Shown: one piece after another, positions 29,204 through 37,775 of the stretch
Layout: each line of letters begins with the position of its first letter
How positions within the stretch are numbered: the stretch's first letter is position 1
NCBI GenBank assembly: GCA_002324875.1
Contig: NTJG01000013.1
Span: 1 to 64,000 of the forward strand
Direction: 5' to 3'
Length of the DNA: 64,000 nt
DNA from: Lysobacteraceae bacterium NML93-0793
GTDB taxonomy: Bacteria; Pseudomonadota; Gammaproteobacteria; Xanthomonadales; Xanthomonadaceae
Program-made: the position numbers and the translations under genes
Notes under the pieces: generated by a model
Database searches by the model: none
What the model was told of the DNA's origin: nothing
Seen by the model: the letters and a program-made list of their open reading frames with translations, nothing else

Positions 29204-29520
29204 GCCTGCAGCACCTCGGCCACCATGCGCGCGAGCTCGCCGGATTCGTGCAGCTCCAGCGTGATGTCGCAGCCGCCGATCAGTTCCCCATGGATGAACA
29301 GCTGCGGGAACGTCGGCCAGTTGGAGAAGCGCGGCAGGTTGGCGCGGATCTCCGGCTCCTCGAGCACGTTGATCGTGCGGTAGTCACGCGCACCTGCATC
29401 GTGAAGCGCCTGCACCGTACGGGCGGAGAATCCGCACATCGGAAACCGCGGGGTGCCCTTCAGGAACAGCACGACGGCATGGCCGTCGATTTCGGCCTGG
29501 ATGCGTTCGAGGATCGACAC
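29200..29520 (-). CDS. grxD: Monothiol glutaredoxin, Grx4/GrxD type
   Basis: A 106-residue monothiol glutaredoxin with active-site CGFS (RFPMCGFSARTVQ), which binds and transfers [2Fe-2S] clusters with glutathione. Other family blocks are present: VVLFLKGTP, WPTFPQLFIHGELIGGCDI. AGGAG at 29533-29529 fixes the start at GTG 29520 with 8-nt spacing; the GTG at 29529 overlaps that ribosome-binding site and cannot be used with it. It is the first gene of an operon with the SDR-fold and MarC genes and diverges from the SOD homologue. Confidence 0.95.
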   Translation of the reverse strand: MSILERIQAEIDGHAVVLFLKGTPRFPMCGFSARTVQALHDAGARDYRTINVLEEPEIRANLPRFSNWPTFPQLFIHGELIGGCDITLELHESGELARMVAEVLQA

Positions 29521-29575
29521 GGATACCACTCCTGCATGACCACCGCGCCGCAGCGGAGCCGGCGGGGGTCAGGGT

Positions 29576-29581
29576 TAGAAT
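29576..29581 (+). promoter_or_regulatory. Candidate -10 of the SOD-homologue gene
   Basis: TAGAAT lies 56 nt before the ATG in the 117-nt divergent region. No convincing -35 hexamer is seen. Confidence 0.35.
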
Positions 29582-29637
29582 CGCGACATTCTATCGCGTT
29601 GCCGCGACCGACAGCGGCGCACAGGACGTCTTCCCCA

Positions 29638-30222
29638 ATGCCTCTCGACCTGCCCGCCCTTCCCTACGACCGTACCGCACTCGAGCCGCACCTCTCCGGT
29701 GACACGCTCGACCATCATCACGGCCATCACCAGCGCGCGCTGATCGAGCGGGTGAATGCGCTGATCGCGGGTACCGAACTCGACGATGCGTCGCTCGACG
29801 TCATCGTGCGCAAGGCCCAGGGCGCGCTGTTCGACAACGCCGCGCAGGCCTGGGCCAACATCTTCTACTGGCACTCGCTGCGTCCGGCAGCCGCCGGCGG
29901 CAGCGCGCCGAAGGGCGCCCTGGCCGAGGCCGTGGCGCGCGATTTCGGCGACGTGGCCGCGCTGCGCCAGCGCTTCGATACGATCGCGCTGCGTCACTTC
30001 GGTGCAGGTTGGGTGTGGCTGGTGCAACGCGCCGACGGCCGCTTGGGAATCGTATCGACGGCCAACGCTGCCACCCCGGTCACGGGCGACGATACGCCCC
30101 TGCTGGCGGCCTCGATGTGGGAACACGCGGCGTATCCCGACTATCGGGAGAACCGGGCGCGCTACCTCGAGGCGTTCTGGCAACTGGTGAGCTGGGACAG
30201 CGTAGCGGCACGGCTGCGCTAG
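29638..30222 (+). CDS. Iron/manganese superoxide dismutase homologue with incomplete metal site
   Basis: A 194-residue protein with the full Fe/Mn SOD fold pattern: LPALPYDRTALEPHLSGDTL at the start, FDNAAQAW in the middle and WEHAAYPDY near the end. Two of the four first-shell ligands are missing. The usual His of WNHTFYW is Asn74 (WANIFYW), and the usual Asp of DVWEHAY is Ser159 (SMWEHAA). His27 and His163 remain. The gateway Tyr of GKHHQTY is Leu35. The reading frame is intact and the codons look normal, so this is not a broken gene but a divergent paralogue. Superoxide dismutation is doubtful; a scavenging, structural or different metal role is possible. ATG 29638 starts the conserved N-terminus. 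Confidence 0.85.
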   Translation: MPLDLPALPYDRTALEPHLSGDTLDHHHGHHQRALIERVNALIAGTELDDASLDVIVRKAQGALFDNAAQAWANIFYWHSLRPAAAGGSAPKGALAEAVARDFGDVAALRQRFDTIALRHFGAGWVWLVQRADGRLGIVSTANAATPVTGDDTPLLAASMWEHAAYPDYRENRARYLEAFWQLVSWDSVAARLR

Positions 30223-30274
30223 CGCGCGCCGTCCGCCGTGGCGCGCGGATGCGAGCTGCAGCGCCCGTCACCCG

Positions 30275-31534
30275 TCAACGACCGGGGGACACCGCTGCGA
30301 CGGATGCGAGAGCCGCCGCCACCACGTCCTCGGCCGCGGCGGGCCGACCGATCAGATAGCCCTGGATGTGATCGCAGCCCAGCGCGGACAGCTGCGCGAG
30401 CGATTCGGGCGTTTCCACGCCCTCGGCGACCACGCCGAGACCCAGATGGTGCGCGAGCTCGATCATGGTGCCCACCAGCCGCCGGGCGCGTGCATCGGTC
30501 GCCATTTCCTGGATGAAACTGCGGTCGATCTTGAGCGTGTCCACCGGCAGACGGTGCAGATAGGCCATCGACGAATAGCCGGTGCCGAAATCGTCGATCG
30601 CCACGCGCACGCCGCCGGCCCGCAATGCGGCGAGCAGCCGCTCGCACTGGCCCACGTCGCGCATCAGTGCGCTCTCGGTGACTTCCAGCATCAGGCCGTT
30701 CGGAGGCACGCACCACAGGCGCATCAGATCGAACACCTGATCGACGAAGCCCGGCAGTTGCAGCACCTCCACCGACAGATTGACGGCGAGCCGGACCTCC
30801 GGATCGACACGGCGCAGTTCGGCCAGATGGCGCAATCCCACGTTGAGAGTCCAACGCGTGAGGTCGACGATCTGGCCGCTGCGCTCGGCCACGCCGATGA
30901 ACAGCGCCGGTGGCACGGCGCCGAGCACCGGGTGTGTCCAGCGCGACAGGGCCTCGTAGCTGACGATGCGCCCGTCCGCCATGCGCTGGATGGGCTGGAG
31001 GTGCAACTGCAGCTGGTTGGCGGTGATCGCGGCGCGCAGGGCCGCCTGCACGGCCTCGAGCGGAATCGGAGGCGCACGCCAGAACGCCACGCGTTCGACG
31101 TTGACGGCGGCATCGTCGCAGGCGCGGTCCGCCCGCCGGCACAGCAGCTCGGGGGTATCGCCATCCTCCGGGCAGAGCGCGCCCCCCACGAGCACGAGCG
31201 GATGCACGTCCCCCGTCGCGGTCGAAACCGGCGCCTGCAGCGCACGCACGATTTTCGCTGCCGCCAGCGCCGCGTGGGCCCGGCCGTGCAGATGCGGCAA
31301 CAGCACCAGCAGGTCCGATTCGCCTGTGCGCACGAGCGTGTCGCCCGGGCGCAGTACGTCGCGCAGGCGCCGTTCGAGTTCGTGGGCCAGGGACTCGGCC
31401 ACTTCGTAGCCGAACGACAGCTCGATATCGCGCATGCGCTGGACCCGCACCAGCAGCACGGCCGCCGGCGCGTCGCCAGCCACCTGCGTGAGCAGACGCG
31501 CCAGCGCGTCGAAGGCCTGCGCCCGGTTCAGCAT
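30275..31534 (-). CDS. Degenerate GGDEF plus EAL c-di-GMP phosphodiesterase
   Basis: A 419-residue cytoplasmic protein. The N-terminal GGDEF-like half has SDLLV where GGDEF should be, so it should not make c-di-GMP. The C-terminal EAL domain looks active: YEALSRW, AVNLS, EVTESAL, DDFGTGYSS, LKIDRSF, EGVET and HIQGYLIG, covering the metal and catalytic residues. It should linearise c-di-GMP to pGpG. ATG 31534 lies 13 nt after the stop of the HD-GYP gene, giving an operon of two proteins from the two phosphodiesterase superfamilies. The target may be motility or pilus function. Confidence 0.9.
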   Translation of the reverse strand: MLNRAQAFDALARLLTQVAGDAPAAVLLVRVQRMRDIELSFGYEVAESLAHELERRLRDVLRPGDTLVRTGESDLLVLLPHLHGRAHAALAAAKIVRALQAPVSTATGDVHPLVLVGGALCPEDGDTPELLCRRADRACDDAAVNVERVAFWRAPPIPLEAVQAALRAAITANQLQLHLQPIQRMADGRIVSYEALSRWTHPVLGAVPPALFIGVAERSGQIVDLTRWTLNVGLRHLAELRRVDPEVRLAVNLSVEVLQLPGFVDQVFDLMRLWCVPPNGLMLEVTESALMRDVGQCERLLAALRAGGVRVAIDDFGTGYSSMAYLHRLPVDTLKIDRSFIQEMATDARARRLVGTMIELAHHLGLGVVAEGVETPESLAQLSALGCDHIQGYLIGRPAAAEDVVAAALASVAAVSPGR

Positions 31535-31547
31535 CGCGTGTCGCCGC

Positions 31548-32804
31548 TCACAGGAACAGCGCCACCGGATCGAGCCCGTGGGCGCCGGGCGGCAGCGGAG
31601 CGAGGATGCGCACCGGATCGTCGCTGTGCGCACGGACCATCAGATCGAGACTGTTGAACTGCTGCAGCACCCGCTTGTCCGGGGCGGTGAGCACCATTAC
31701 CCGCGGCTGCAGCCGGCGCGCGGCATTCTGCGCCATGACGATCGCGACCTCGCCCGTGCTCAATTCCACCAGCGAACCGATCGGGTACACGCTCATGCAT
31801 TGCATGAACTGCTCCACCACCTCGGAGGCATACCGGCTGCCGCGGTCCCGGTAGAGCATCTGCAGCGCCACGTGCTGACCGAGTGCGCGACGATGCGGCC
31901 GGTCGCTGGTCATCGCGTCGTAGGCGTCGACCACCGCGGCGATCCGGCCGAGCAGCGGGATCGCATCTCCGGACAGCCGCGCGGGATAGCCGGTGCCGTC
32001 GAGATGCTCGTGGTGCGTGCGCACCATGTCACGTACATGCCCGGGCACCGCGCCGCTCTCGTCCAGCAGCGCCAGCGCATGGCCCACATGGGCCTGCATG
32101 GCGCGCGCTTGCGCATCGTTGTAGGTCTCGGGCGTCGTGAGCAGGTCGGGATCCACACGCAACTTGCCGATATCGAGCAGCAGGGCGCCGCTCGCCAGGT
32201 CGATCAGCAAATGCTCGGGCAATCCGACGTGCCGTCCGAACGCGACCGCCAGCGCGCTGCAGCCGAGCGCATGGGCATATTCATGGCCGCCGCGGGCGCG
32301 CAGCGTGTCCAGCCACAGGAACGCATCGGCATTGCGTACCAGGCTGCGCACCATCGGCTCGACCGCCTCGCGCACGGCGTCGGGCGAAAGCGGGCGCCCG
32401 CTGCGGACGTCGTCGAGTACCCGGGCGGCGAACGCGGCCGCGCGCGCATGCGCCTCACGTGCGTCGGCGAGTTCCTCCTCGAACCCGACCTGCTCGGGGT
32501 ACCGGGTGGATCCCTGGAGGGCGCGGATGTCGGCGTCCTGAAGCGTGGCGGGCGAAGCCGCGGCCGGTGCGGGCCCATCGGCCCCATCGAGGGCCAGCAG
32601 GCCGAGCTCCAGCGGCCCGATACCACGTTCGAGGTCGATGTAAACGTAGGCGCACAGGCGCGCGAGCGTGTCGATGTCGTCCTGGGACTCGACCTGCACG
32701 CCCTGCAGCAGGAAGGGCGTGCCCTCCCAGTCGCGGTCGAGCCGACAGACATACATGCCTGTCCTCAGATCCGAGACCGCCAGCTTTCGTTCGTCCAGCG
32801 CCAT
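31548..32804 (-). CDS. DUF3391 plus HD-GYP domain protein with altered HD motif
   Basis: A 418-residue protein. The N-terminal DUF3391 (about 1-70; LAVSDLRTGMYVC) is joined to an HD-GYP domain (about 165-345). HD-GYP proteins hydrolyse c-di-GMP at a two- or three-metal site. HHEHLDGTGYP (264-274) and VVDAYDAM are present, but the eponymous HD is Leu210-Asp211 (LLLDIGK), so one metal-binding His is lost and activity is uncertain. The start ATG 32804 has GGA 7 nt upstream; a GTG seven codons earlier is possible. It is first in an operon with the EAL gene. Confidence 0.88.
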   Translation of the reverse strand: MALDERKLAVSDLRTGMYVCRLDRDWEGTPFLLQGVQVESQDDIDTLARLCAYVYIDLERGIGPLELGLLALDGADGPAPAAASPATLQDADIRALQGSTRYPEQVGFEEELADAREAHARAAAFAARVLDDVRSGRPLSPDAVREAVEPMVRSLVRNADAFLWLDTLRARGGHEYAHALGCSALAVAFGRHVGLPEHLLIDLASGALLLDIGKLRVDPDLLTTPETYNDAQARAMQAHVGHALALLDESGAVPGHVRDMVRTHHEHLDGTGYPARLSGDAIPLLGRIAAVVDAYDAMTSDRPHRRALGQHVALQMLYRDRGSRYASEVVEQFMQCMSVYPIGSLVELSTGEVAIVMAQNAARRLQPRVMVLTAPDKRVLQQFNSLDLMVRAHSDDPVRILAPLPPGAHGLDPVALFL

Positions 32805-33157
32805 CTCGCGTCCGTCGTTCTGCACACCCCTAGATCGACCCGGCGCCGGAAAACTTCAGTCGGCGTCGCGCTGTGCATCCTGCACCCTCACCGGCACAGG
32901 GCTGGACCGGTGCGACAGCGTACTCTGCCGCGCGCCTCAGGGGCGCCCGTTCGCGCATCCGAATGCCGCGATCGCCGCCGCCGGCCGGCGCCCCTATGAT
33001 CGGACACACCCTCGGACGCTGGAACCGCCCATGCCGTCACCACGCCGCCTGACGACCGCCAGCGCCTCCGCCGTCTTGGGGCTCATCTCGCTCGCGGCGC
33101 CCGCGAACCGTCGGATTTCCAGCGCGCGGGCCGCGCACGTCGGCTGAGGCGCGCACG
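32805..33157. other. Divergent intergenic region
   Basis: About 350 bases between the HD-GYP gene and the NTP-type transporter. A TATGAT (32995-33000, plus strand) is a plausible -10 for the transporter, without a good -35. A 38-codon frame (33031-33147) ends 10 nt before the transporter ATG; it could be a leader but has no convincing ribosome-binding site or conserved feature. Confidence 0.4.
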
Positions 33158-34483
33158 ATGGCTCCAGGGATTTCGGCGTTCTTCAACCTCCGCCGCAGCG
33201 AGATCGCCCCGGTGGCGATCGCCGGCGCGTTCTTTTTCTGCATCCTGACCGCACTGATGATGCTGCGCCCGGCGCGCGATGCGCTCGGCATGGAGCGCGG
33301 GCTCGACAGCGTGCGCTGGCTGTTCATCGGGACAGCAGTCGTCACCCTGCTGGTGAATCCGCTCTTCGGATGGCTGGTGAGCCGGCTGCGTCGCCTCTCC
33401 TTCATCTCGGCGTCGTACGGCTTCTTCATCCTGAGCCTGCTCGGCTTCTGGGCGCTGCTGGTGTTCGCACCGGACGCCGTCGGCGCGCGCAGCGGACAGG
33501 TGTTCTACGTGTGGTTCAGCGTCTTCAACCTGTTCGTGACGATGGTGTTCTGGGCCCTGCTCGCGGACCGGTTCAGCAGCGACCAGGGCAAGCGCTTCTT
33601 CGCGCTGATCGCAGTCGGCGGCACCCTGGGCGCAATCTTCGGCCCCTGGCTGGCCGCGCGGCTCGCCGAGCCGCTCGGCACCGCGACCCTGCTGCCGCTG
33701 GCCTGCGGCTTCCTCGCACTCGCCATCGGCCTGGCCTGGCTGCTGGTACGCGTGCAGCCGGACCGGCACATCGAGGCCCCGGCCGGAGCGACGACGCCGG
33801 AGGCCGGGACAGAACACGACCGGATCGGCGGCAGCGCCTGGGCCGGGTTCCGCGCCGTGTTCGCATCGCCTTATCTGATGGGCATCGCCGGCTACGTGGT
33901 CATCATGACGGTGGTCGCGACCTTCATCTATTTCACCCGGCTGCAGATGGTGGCCGCCGCCGAAACCGATCTCGATGCGCGCACCGGCCTGCTCGGCAGC
34001 ATCGACATGTGGACCCAGGTCGCAGTGCTGGTGCTGCAGGTCACGCTGACCGGGCACATCATCCGGCGGCTGGGGCTGGGCGTGGCGCTGGCACTGTTGC
34101 CGATCGCGATGGCGGCCGGGTTTCTCGGACTGGCGATCTACGGCTCGTTCGTGGTGCTGATCCTGCTCGAGGCGACCAACCGCGCCATACAGCGCGGCCT
34201 GACGCGCCCGGCGCGCGAAGCCCTGTTCACCGTGGTCGGCCGCGAGGACAAGTACAAGGCCAAGGCCTTCATCGATACGTTCGTCTACCGGGTCGGCGAT
34301 GTCGTCGGCGCGCAGACCGAAGGCCTGCTCGGCCGTCTCGGTCTGGCGTTGGGCGGGCTGGTCAGCGTGGTCGTGCCGCTGGCGCTGGTGTGGGCCGCGC
34401 TCGGTCTGTGGCTGGGACGCGCGCAGCAGCGCCGCAGCCAGGCCGAAGTTCCCGTCGGGCGCTCGGCGGATCGCGGCCTATAG
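33158..34483 (+). CDS. NTP/NDP exchange-type MFS transporter
   Basis: A 441-residue protein with about twelve membrane segments. It resembles the bacterial relatives of ATP/ADP translocases that are common in free-living proteobacteria and are placed in or near the MFS. Blocks include FNLRRSEIAPV, LMMLRPARDALGM, WSVFN-like FYVWFSVFNLFVTMVFW, and GLTRPAREALFTVVGREDKYKAKAFIDTFVYRVGD. The last is strongly conserved in this family. Actual nucleotide exchange has been shown only for intracellular parasites and plastids; the substrate here is unknown. It sits 75 nt before the EamA gene on the same strand. Confidence 0.82.
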   Translation: MAPGISAFFNLRRSEIAPVAIAGAFFFCILTALMMLRPARDALGMERGLDSVRWLFIGTAVVTLLVNPLFGWLVSRLRRLSFISASYGFFILSLLGFWALLVFAPDAVGARSGQVFYVWFSVFNLFVTMVFWALLADRFSSDQGKRFFALIAVGGTLGAIFGPWLAARLAEPLGTATLLPLACGFLALAIGLAWLLVRVQPDRHIEAPAGATTPEAGTEHDRIGGSAWAGFRAVFASPYLMGIAGYVVIMTVVATFIYFTRLQMVAAAETDLDARTGLLGSIDMWTQVAVLVLQVTLTGHIIRRLGLGVALALLPIAMAAGFLGLAIYGSFVVLILLEATNRAIQRGLTRPAREALFTVVGREDKYKAKAFIDTFVYRVGDVVGAQTEGLLGRLGLALGGLVSVVVPLALVWAALGLWLGRAQQRRSQAEVPVGRSADRGL

Positions 34484-34557
34484 GACGCCGCGCGGCGCGC
34501 ACCGCCGGAACCCGTACGCGCCGTGGATAATGCGCGCCCCCCTCCGACTCCCCGCCG

Positions 34558-35502
34558 ATGACGCCCGTCGCCAAAGCCCATTGGCAGATCCATGTCTGCG
34601 TCCTGCTGTGGGGCTTCACCGCCATCCTCGGCAAGCTGATCACCCTGCCCGCGCTGCCGCTTGTGTGGTGGCGGATGCTGCTGGTGGCCGCGGTGCTGAT
34701 GCTGGTGCCGCGCGTGTGGCGCGGCCTGCGCGCGATGCCCCCGCGCCTGCTGCTGGCCTACACCGGCGTCGGTGCGCTGGTCGCGCTGCACTGGCTCACG
34801 TTCTACGGCGCGGTGAAGCTGGCCAACGCCTCGGTCGCGGCCACCTGCATGGCGCTGGCGACGGTCTTCGTCGCCCTGATCGAGCCGCTGGTCGCGCGCA
34901 GCCGCTTCTCGTGGCGCGAACTGGCCCTCGGCGTGGCGGTGCTGCCGGGCGTGGCGCTGGTGGTCGGCGGCATTCCCGACGGCATGCGCATCGGTGTGGC
35001 CGTGGGCGCCCTGTCGGCGGTGTTCGTCGCGTGCTTCGGCTCGCTCAACAAGCGGCTGGTCGAACGCGCGGATCCGCTGACCGTCACCGCCCTTGAACTC
35101 GGCGCCGGCACGCTGACCCTCACCCTGCTCGCGCCGCTGATGCCGCTGCTGTTTCCGGCGTTCGCCGGCAGCCTGCTGGTGCTGCCCGGCCTGCAGGATG
35201 GCGCCTATCTGCTGCTGCTGCTCGCGTTCGCTTGCACGCTGCTGCCCTTCGCCCTGTCGCTTGTGGCGCTGCGGCACATGAGCGCATTCGCCGCGCAGCT
35301 GGCAGTGAATCTCGAGCCCGTCTACGCGATCGCTCTGGCGATCCTGCTGCTGGGCGAACAGCGCGAGCTGTCGCCCCGGTTCTACGTCGGCGTCGCCATC
35401 ATTCTGGCCGCGGTGCTGCTGTATCCGCTGCTCGCGCGGCCACAGCGGATCACGCATGCGGAGAATCTCGCCGCCGGCGAGTCCAAGCGGATCACCGACT
35501 GA
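34558..35502 (+). CDS. EamA/DMT family transporter
   Basis: A 314-residue drug/metabolite transporter with ten hydrophobic segments in two EamA repeats (WGFTAILGKL near the start; NLEPVYAIALAILLLGEQ in the second repeat). Such proteins export amino acids or other metabolites. The conserved NLEPV...LGE block of repeat two is intact. It probably follows the NTP-type transporter as a second gene or with its own promoter. The substrate cannot be inferred. Confidence 0.9.
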   Translation: MTPVAKAHWQIHVCVLLWGFTAILGKLITLPALPLVWWRMLLVAAVLMLVPRVWRGLRAMPPRLLLAYTGVGALVALHWLTFYGAVKLANASVAATCMALATVFVALIEPLVARSRFSWRELALGVAVLPGVALVVGGIPDGMRIGVAVGALSAVFVACFGSLNKRLVERADPLTVTALELGAGTLTLTLLAPLMPLLFPAFAGSLLVLPGLQDGAYLLLLLAFACTLLPFALSLVALRHMSAFAAQLAVNLEPVYAIALAILLLGEQRELSPRFYVGVAIILAAVLLYPLLARPQRITHAENLAAGESKRITD

Positions 35503-35572
35503 CGCGTCGCCTCCGGTGATCGACGGAGGCCGCCTGCGACGGATGCACGTGTCGTCGCTGCACGCGGCCGCC

Positions 35573-36640
35573 TCAGGACAGCGCGCACACCCGATCGCGG
35601 CCCTCGCGCTTGGCCGTGTACAGCGCCTGGTCGGCGCGTGCGAGCAGCGACGAGGCGTCTTCGTCCCGCTCGAGCGCCGCGACGCCGATGCTGATCGTCA
35701 CCGGCAACCCCGTGGGCATGGCCGCGACCGCTTCGCGCAGATGCTCGGATTCCCGCACCGCCTGGTCGAGCGCGCGGCCCGGCAGCAGCCAGACGAATTC
35801 CTCGCCGCCGAAGCGCGCGAGGCGACCACGCGCCGCCTCGGCCGACAGCAGCATTTCCCCCAGCGACTGCAGCACGCGGTCGCCCTCGGCGTGACCGTGC
35901 AGGTCATTGATCGACTTGAAGTGGTCGATATCCACGATCGCCACCGACAGCGGGTCGCCGAGCGCATGGGCCTGGGTGATCGCCTGATCCAGCGTGCGCG
36001 AGAACGCACGGCGATTGGCCAGGCCGGTCAGCGGGTCGGTCAGCGATTGCGCTTCGAGATCCGAATTCTGCTGTTCCAGCTCCCGCTGGTAGTGGAGCAG
36101 TTGCTGCTCGTACCAGCCACGCTCCTCCAGTTGATGCCGCAGCTCCCAGCTCACGCGGTGCAGTTCCATCAGGCGCGACGCCTGCCGCGACAAGGCCTCG
36201 AGCGCGGTGCGCTGCTGCGGCGCGAGCTCCCGCGGGCGGTCGTCGAGCACGCAGACCGTGCCCATCGGCTGCCCGTTGGTCGCCCGCATCGGTGCGCCGG
36301 CGTAGAAGCGGACGCGCGGTGTATCCGTGACCAGCGGATTGAGGCTGAAACGCGGATCCCGGGACGCATCGGTCACGATCATCGTCTCGGACGGATTCAG
36401 AATGGCGTGCGCGCAGAACGCCACTTCGCGCGAGGTGGAGTCGCCGTCCACGCCGTGTGCGGCCTTGAACCATTGCCGATCACGATCGATGAGCGAGATG
36501 ACAGCCATCGGGACATCGCAGATCGCCGCCGCGATCGCGACGAGGTCGTCGTAGATCGCCTCGCGCCCGGTGTCGAGAATCCGGTACGCGTCGAGGGTGG
36601 CCTGGCGCGCCTCCTCGTCGGCGGGGAGCGGCGCTGGCAT
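35573..36640 (-). CDS. GAF-GGDEF diguanylate cyclase
   Basis: A 355-residue soluble protein. The N-terminal GAF domain (about 25-170; AVISLIDRDRQWFKAAHG, FCAHAI) is followed by a short coiled linker (YEQQLLHYQRELEQQNSDLEAQ) and a GGDEF domain with an intact GGEEF active site (RFGGEEFVW) and the DPLTGLANRRAF and DIDHFKSIND blocks. It should make c-di-GMP. No RxxD inhibitory site precedes GGEEF, so product inhibition is probably absent. ATG 36640 begins the GAF domain; the long open frame upstream is not coding. It diverges from the S4-domain gene across a perfect palindrome. Confidence 0.92.
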   Translation of the reverse strand: MPAPLPADEEARQATLDAYRILDTGREAIYDDLVAIAAAICDVPMAVISLIDRDRQWFKAAHGVDGDSTSREVAFCAHAILNPSETMIVTDASRDPRFSLNPLVTDTPRVRFYAGAPMRATNGQPMGTVCVLDDRPRELAPQQRTALEALSRQASRLMELHRVSWELRHQLEERGWYEQQLLHYQRELEQQNSDLEAQSLTDPLTGLANRRAFSRTLDQAITQAHALGDPLSVAIVDIDHFKSINDLHGHAEGDRVLQSLGEMLLSAEAARGRLARFGGEEFVWLLPGRALDQAVRESEHLREAVAAMPTGLPVTISIGVAALERDEDASSLLARADQALYTAKREGRDRVCALS

Positions 36641-36776
36641 CACGGTCGAGATCTCTGCATCACGCGAAACGGATCGACTGGCATCCGCGGCCTCCTGATG
36701 GCATCGCGGCCACGGTAACGCACCGTGGCTGGCTGCGGGTACACAGGTGTCCGGTGACGTTCGTTGCGAGTCGGCG

Positions 36777-36806
36777 ATCGGCCATGGCGACGTCGCCATG
36801 GCCGAT
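36777..36806. promoter_or_regulatory. Perfect 30-bp palindrome
   Basis: The half atcggccatggcgac (36777-36791) is followed without a gap by its exact reverse complement to 36806. It lies between the divergent GGDEF and S4-domain genes, ending at a GATAAT (36804-36809) that could be the -10 of the S4 gene. A dimeric regulator site overlapping a promoter is the simplest reading. Confidence 0.55.
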
Positions 36807-36834
36807 AATGCACGGCCGACCCGCGAGAACGCCG

Positions 36835-37056
36835 ATGGCCGAGATCGAATTTCCACTCGAAAGCGAGCACGTGGAACTCAACCAGCTGTTGAAGCTGGTC
36901 GGCCTGTGCGACAGCGGCGGTGCTGGAAAGATGCTGGTGGCCAGCGGGGCGGTCCGGGTCGACGGCGCGGTGGAACTGCGCAAGACCTGCAAGATCCGCG
37001 CAGGCCAGACGGTCACGCTGGGCGAGCATTCGATTCACGTGCGCGCGATGGGCTGA
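36835..37056 (+). CDS. Small S4-domain RNA-binding protein (YbcJ-like)
   Basis: A 73-residue protein consisting almost only of an S4 RNA-binding domain: ELNQLLKLVGLCDSGGAGKM then VASGAVRVDGAVELRKTCKIRAGQTV. It matches the YbcJ/RlbA-type ribosome-associated family, whose exact role is unclear. ATG 36835 is chosen because the domain begins at once; the frame is open upstream. The 30-bp palindrome and a GATAAT lie just upstream and probably control it. Confidence 0.9.
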   Translation: MAEIEFPLESEHVELNQLLKLVGLCDSGGAGKMLVASGAVRVDGAVELRKTCKIRAGQTVTLGEHSIHVRAMG

Positions 37057-37092
37057 TCCGCACGCGCGCCGCGAATCGGCGTGCGTGCGATC

Positions 37093-37596
37093 TCAGCGCA
37101 CGCTGTAACCCGAGACTCGCCAGGTGCGGTCCTCGTCGAGGCGGAAGGACACCAGCTCCCGGATCGGCTGCGGCTGCGCAGCGAACGTGGTCGGAAACGC
37201 CACATTGATGTAGATGCCGGCCGGGACCGACTCGCCGGCCTGGAACTGCGAGCGGCTGACCGCGGGCGCATCGCGCCGCGTCGCGGCGCCGAGCTGGCCG
37301 CGGTCGGCGGCGAGCTGGCGGATGAAGGTGTCGCGATCGACCGCCGACTTCATCGTCTGCGATGCGCCGTCCCAGACCTCGCCGGCGCGGTCGGCGTCGA
37401 TCATCTGCAGCACCTGCTGAGCCGCCGCGCCCATCTCGGCGTTCTGGCGCTCGACCTGGGCCTGCTGTTCCGGCGTGAGCGGCGTCTGCGCGGCAGCAGC
37501 CGCCGGTGCAGGGGCCGGCGTCGGCTGCTGGGCGACGGCGGTGGAAGCGACGGCGGCCAGCAACGCGACCGACATCGGGATGCGGAGGGACTTCAT
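37093..37596 (-). CDS. Exported DUF4019-like protein
   Basis: A 167-residue protein with a signal peptide (MKSLRIPMSVALLAAVASTAVAQ), then a Pro/Ala/Gln-rich linker. A C-terminal domain follows (MIDADRAGEVWDGASQTMKSAVDRDTF, later VSFRLDEDRTWRVSGYSVR) that fits DUF4019: a small alpha-beta fold of unknown function found in periplasmic proteins. ATG 37596 is preceded by gcaggagtgtt. It is convergent with the S4 gene and divergent from lemA. Confidence 0.8.
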   Translation of the reverse strand: MKSLRIPMSVALLAAVASTAVAQQPTPAPAPAAAAAQTPLTPEQQAQVERQNAEMGAAAQQVLQMIDADRAGEVWDGASQTMKSAVDRDTFIRQLAADRGQLGAATRRDAPAVSRSQFQAGESVPAGIYINVAFPTTFAAQPQPIRELVSFRLDEDRTWRVSGYSVR

Positions 37597-37775
37597 ACGG
37601 ACAACACTCCTGCTGCGACAATGAGGGCACCGAGTGTACGCGGCGGCGGACCGTGGGCAAGCGAGGCCGCCGGGGGACCGGGACCGGCATCCTGCCCCGC
37701 GCGCCGCGGTATTCTCGGCCGCATGAGCCGCCGCCTTCGACCCGCACACCGCGCAGTTCCGCACGAGGACGCGAC

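Noticed and set aside
29521-29529. GTG at 29529 as the glutaredoxin start
   Set aside because: It overlaps the only AGGAG ribosome-binding site; GTG at 29520 has the correct spacing.
33031-33147. A 38-codon frame just before the NTP-type transporter
   Set aside because: It could be a leader peptide, but there is no clear ribosome-binding site or conserved feature; kept only as a note in the intergenic entry.
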